The notes below the pieces were generated by a model. The model did not search any database, had not been told where the DNA came from, and saw only the letters and a program-made list of their open reading frames with translations. 64,000 bases of DNA. Source: Xenorhabdus bovienii. GTDB lineage: Bacteria; Pseudomonadota; Gammaproteobacteria; Enterobacterales; Enterobacteriaceae. Position numbers and translations under genes: made by a program. Positions 61,849-64,000 of the stretch are shown in pieces (the first letter of the stretch is position 1; every line of letters starts with the position of its first letter). The stretch is from contig NZ_JANAIF010000016.1 in NCBI RefSeq assembly GCF_024721015.1, positions 1-64,000 of the forward strand. The letters are read 5' to 3'.

Positions 61849-61877
61849 CTTCCCCCATCAATAGATGATGGGGGAAG
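61849..61877 (+). terminator. Hairpin ending the trp operon
   Basis: CTTCCCCCATCA and TGATGGGGGAAG form a perfect 12-bp stem with a 5-base loop 9 bases after trpA. There is no T-run, so termination may need Rho or be weak. The rest of the gap to 62057 shows nothing certain. Confidence 0.65.
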
Positions 61878-62057
61878 CTATTACCGCCAACCTATCACCA
61901 TCCGGGAATAAATATTTCCCCTATCATTTGTAGGTTTTCCCGTTTTCAATAATACTTTCTGATTACGGCCATTACACAATGGCATGATACCTAAAGTAGA
62001 AACGAGAATAATGTTTCGATAAATAAGCATTGTTCTTGAGATCAACGGAGCATAATT

Positions 62058-62372
62058 ATGAAACTATTAAAAGTAGTCTCTACGTTTTTTGTTGCTACTG
62101 TTATGGCGATGACGATCTCTGCATGTGCCCCAACAGCAACAACAGAAAGTACAGGGAATTACATTGACGATACCGTCATTACAGCCAAAGTAAAATCAGC
62201 ATTACTTGAGGCCAAAAATCTAAAATCCAGAGAAATCAGTGTAGAAACTTTCAAAGGCCGTGTGCAGTTAAGTGGATTCGTTAGCTCTCCTGAAGACGTC
62301 ACACGTGCAATACAAATCACTAAAGGAATTAAGGGTGTCAATACCGTGATTAATTCAATCAAGCTTCGATAA
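62058..62372 (+). CDS. BON-domain lipoprotein
   Basis: This 104-residue lipoprotein has a signal peptide ending in the lipobox TISAC (cysteine near residue 23), so it is probably anchored to the outer membrane. A single BON domain follows (DDTVITAKVKSALL, EISVETFKGRVQLSGFV, AIQITKGIKGVNTVINSI). BON proteins such as OsmY and DolP act in envelope maintenance. The short length and the single domain do not let me assign a named gene. An ATG with GGAGC upstream is used. Confidence 0.8.
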   Translation: MKLLKVVSTFFVATVMAMTISACAPTATTESTGNYIDDTVITAKVKSALLEAKNLKSREISVETFKGRVQLSGFVSSPEDVTRAIQITKGIKGVNTVINSIKLR

Positions 62373-62462
62373 TCCGTTAGAACCTATATCCACAGACGTA
62401 AAAATGGGGCAGATTGGGGTTATCGTCGTGAACAAGTGAGCGCATGTTGCTCAGCGCCTCGG

Positions 62463-62529
62463 GTTTACGCTACGACATGCGCGCACATCTACTCAGGCTC
62501 TTGCGATGTGTGCATGTCGTAGCGTAAAC
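62463..62529. repeat. Long imperfect inverted repeat upstream of dipeptidase gene
   Basis: GTTTACGCTACGACATGC begins the left arm (62463-62489). The right arm (62505-62529) is its complement over 24 of 25 positions, with a 2-base bulge. The loop is 15 bases. It starts where base composition changes to GC-rich, so it may mark an insertion boundary, an element end or a recombination site. Confidence 0.8.
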
Positions 62530-62583
62530 TCGGTGCGGTTCAGGCGGCAACTGTTGTTGGCTCAATAGGTCGAGAGGTGGGAT

Positions 62584-63759
62584 ATGACACGACGTGCAAA
62601 AATCATTCTGACGGGAGCGGGAGTAGGGGGAGTTATTTCTGCTTGTGCCATGATTTTCTTTTTCGTCCTGCCAAGGCTCATTGAGACACGGATGAATCGT
62701 GTGATCGGGGTTACTGATGTAGCGACACAAACCGCGGTTGACTTGCACAAGCGTCTGCAGATCGCCGACTTGCATGCCGATACGCTGCTCTGGGGCAGGG
62801 ATCTTTTGGATCGATCGACGCGTGGGCAAGTCGACATACCGCGTTTAATAGACGGCAATGTGGCTGTGCAGGTCTTTGCTGTTGTTTCTAAGTCACCACG
62901 TGGGCTGAATATCGAGAAGAATAGCGCCGAAACTGACAATGTGACTTTGCTTGCCCTGGCACAACGTTGGCCTTGGCGAACTCTGTTCAGTTTAAAAGAA
63001 CGGGCACTCTATCAAGCTGCGCGCCTACATGAGGCTGCCTCTCGTTCAAATGGGAAACTGGTGGTGATCAAAAGCCGCGCTGACTTGAAGGCCTTCCTTG
63101 AAAGACGCAGGAGTGATCCAAAGATCGTGGGTGCGCTGCTCGCTTCAGAAGGCGCACAGGTTCTCGAGGGCGACCCAGCCAACGTGGATGTACTTTTCGA
63201 GGCCGGCTACCGGATGATGGCACCTACTCATTTCTTCGATACAGAGTTGGGCGGATCTGCCCATGGTATTGAAAAAGATGGACTAACTGCTGCCGGTGCC
63301 GATATGGTGCGGCGAATGGAGGCAAGGAGTATGATCATTGATCTGGCCCACGCCTCGACCAAAACCATTGATGACATACTGGCAATCGCGACGCGACCCG
63401 TGGTCGTTTCCCATACTGGCGCCAAAGGTACTTGTGACAACATTCGTAATCTGTCCGATGACCAACTCAGGCGGATCGCTGCAAAGGGTGGATTGATCGG
63501 TATCGGTTTTTGGGACAAAGCAGTGTGCGATCCTACCCCCACCGGTATCGCTAAGGCACAAATCTATGCGGCTAATATCGCCGGCGATGATCATGTAGCC
63601 CTTGGATCTGACTTTGATGGTGCGGTTGAGATGCCCTTCGACGCTACTGGCCTCGTTAGTGTCACTGACGCTTTACTGAAAAATGGCGCGCAGCCAGAGA
63701 GGATTGCTAAACTGATGGGTGAGAATCAGATCCGTTTTCTATTGGAAAACCTTCCATAG
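62584..63759 (+). CDS. Membrane dipeptidase (peptidase family M19)
   Basis: This 391-residue zinc dipeptidase of the renal-dipeptidase family has an N-terminal membrane helix (about residues 8-32). Metal ligands are visible in IADLHADTLLWGRD (HxD), ASEGAQVL, IDLAHAST and VVSHTGAKG. HVALGSDFDGAVEMPF is the C-terminal family signature. Related enzymes cleave dipeptides, including D-residue dipeptides, and some hydrolyse beta-lactams. GC content and codon use differ from the neighbouring trp genes, suggesting horizontal gain. A GAGGTGGG box precedes the ATG. Confidence 0.88.
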   Translation: MTRRAKIILTGAGVGGVISACAMIFFFVLPRLIETRMNRVIGVTDVATQTAVDLHKRLQIADLHADTLLWGRDLLDRSTRGQVDIPRLIDGNVAVQVFAVVSKSPRGLNIEKNSAETDNVTLLALAQRWPWRTLFSLKERALYQAARLHEAASRSNGKLVVIKSRADLKAFLERRRSDPKIVGALLASEGAQVLEGDPANVDVLFEAGYRMMAPTHFFDTELGGSAHGIEKDGLTAAGADMVRRMEARSMIIDLAHASTKTIDDILAIATRPVVVSHTGAKGTCDNIRNLSDDQLRRIAAKGGLIGIGFWDKAVCDPTPTGIAKAQIYAANIAGDDHVALGSDFDGAVEMPFDATGLVSVTDALLKNGAQPERIAKLMGENQIRFLLENLP

Positions 63760-63900
63760 CGAGACAATCAAGTGAGATAGCCTTGTCGTATCCTCGATCC
63801 GCAATGGCGATATCGCCAGAACGCCAATCGAAGCAAGCAGACTTTCCCCTTGAAGAGGTCGGTTCCGGTAGGGGGCGAAATAACACCTTAAGCTAAAGTG
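63760..63900 (-). pseudogene. Short transposase (DDE) remnant
   Basis: On the reverse strand at about 63779-63835 the translation reads FDWRSGDIAIADRGYDKA, resembling the conserved ADRGY segment of IS4/IS5-type transposases. The frame is interrupted upstream by stop codons, and no complete transposase or terminal repeat is seen before the window ends. Confidence 0.4.
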
Positions 63901-64000
63901 ACGGAAAAATCTGGGATTCCGGCGTACAACCCCAGATTAGGCCCCATTGGTTCTCTCTTATATCAAACACGTACGGAACTTACTTACTCTATTACCATCT
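63901..64000. other. Window end, no gene recognised
   Basis: I see no coding region or known site in the last 100 bases. A CTGGGATTCCGG...CCCCAG imperfect dyad occurs at about 63911-63935. Confidence 0.3.

Overview
This window looks like a chromosomal segment of an enterobacterium from the Morganellaceae side of Enterobacterales, most like Xenorhabdus or Photorhabdus. The genus is an inference. It rests on host genes of moderate-to-low GC, E. coli-like gene order, separate trpG and trpD, a tus gene with its Ter site, and decayed mobile DNA. The window lies in the replication terminus region. I saw no rRNA, tRNA or CRISPR array.

Region 1 (1-4900) begins with a scrambled ISNCY/IS1202-type transposase remnant and a truncated GrpB-family gene. 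It continues with an SMP-30-type lactonase, an APH(3')-type phosphotransferase, ydfG, ynfB and ynfD. Region 2 (4900-11030) holds bioD2, mlc, a LysR gene that has lost its DNA-binding domain, its divergent MFS transporter, an IprA-like regulator, and Ter plus tus. Region 3 (11030-25740) holds fumC, manA, ydgA, add, a bile-acid-symporter-family protein, ydgJ, ydgK, the rsxABCDGE electron-transport operon and nth.

Region 4 (25740-34970) is heavily damaged. The RNase II gene rnb has lost about 930 bp internally. Next to it a class A beta-lactamase gene is cut by a 6,764-bp Tn3-family transposon carrying arsCBR and arsH. The transposon has 38-bp inverted repeats and a 5-bp TATTA target duplication, so the bla gene can be rejoined exactly on paper. 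Its transposase gene carries one internal stop codon.

Region 5 (34970-52660) returns to E. coli-like order: yciH, pyrF, lapB, lapA, ribA, acnA, an unrecognised gene, cysB, topA, yciN, sohB, yciK, cobO, rluB, yciO and rnm. Region 6 (52660-55030) is a very AT-rich insertion between rnm and the trp operon. It holds unrecognised reverse-strand reading frames, one interrupted by ten copies of a 7-bp repeat whose copy number sets the reading frame. Region 7 (55030-61880) is the tryptophan operon with promoter/operator, trpL leader peptide, attenuator and trpEGDCFBA. Region 8 (61880-64000) has a BON-domain lipoprotein, then a GC-rich membrane dipeptidase gene flanked by a long inverted repeat and a transposase remnant, probably acquired.

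The main biological themes are terminus organisation (Tus/Ter), membrane redox (Rsx), LPS control (LapAB), sugar regulation (Mlc) and tryptophan synthesis. Several independent lesions are present: rnb, bla, tnpA, the LysR gene, the GrpB fragment and the AT-rich locus. The best candidates for new biology are the heptamer-repeat locus near 54,600 and the structured antisense/hydrophobic-peptide locus at 15,482-15,620.
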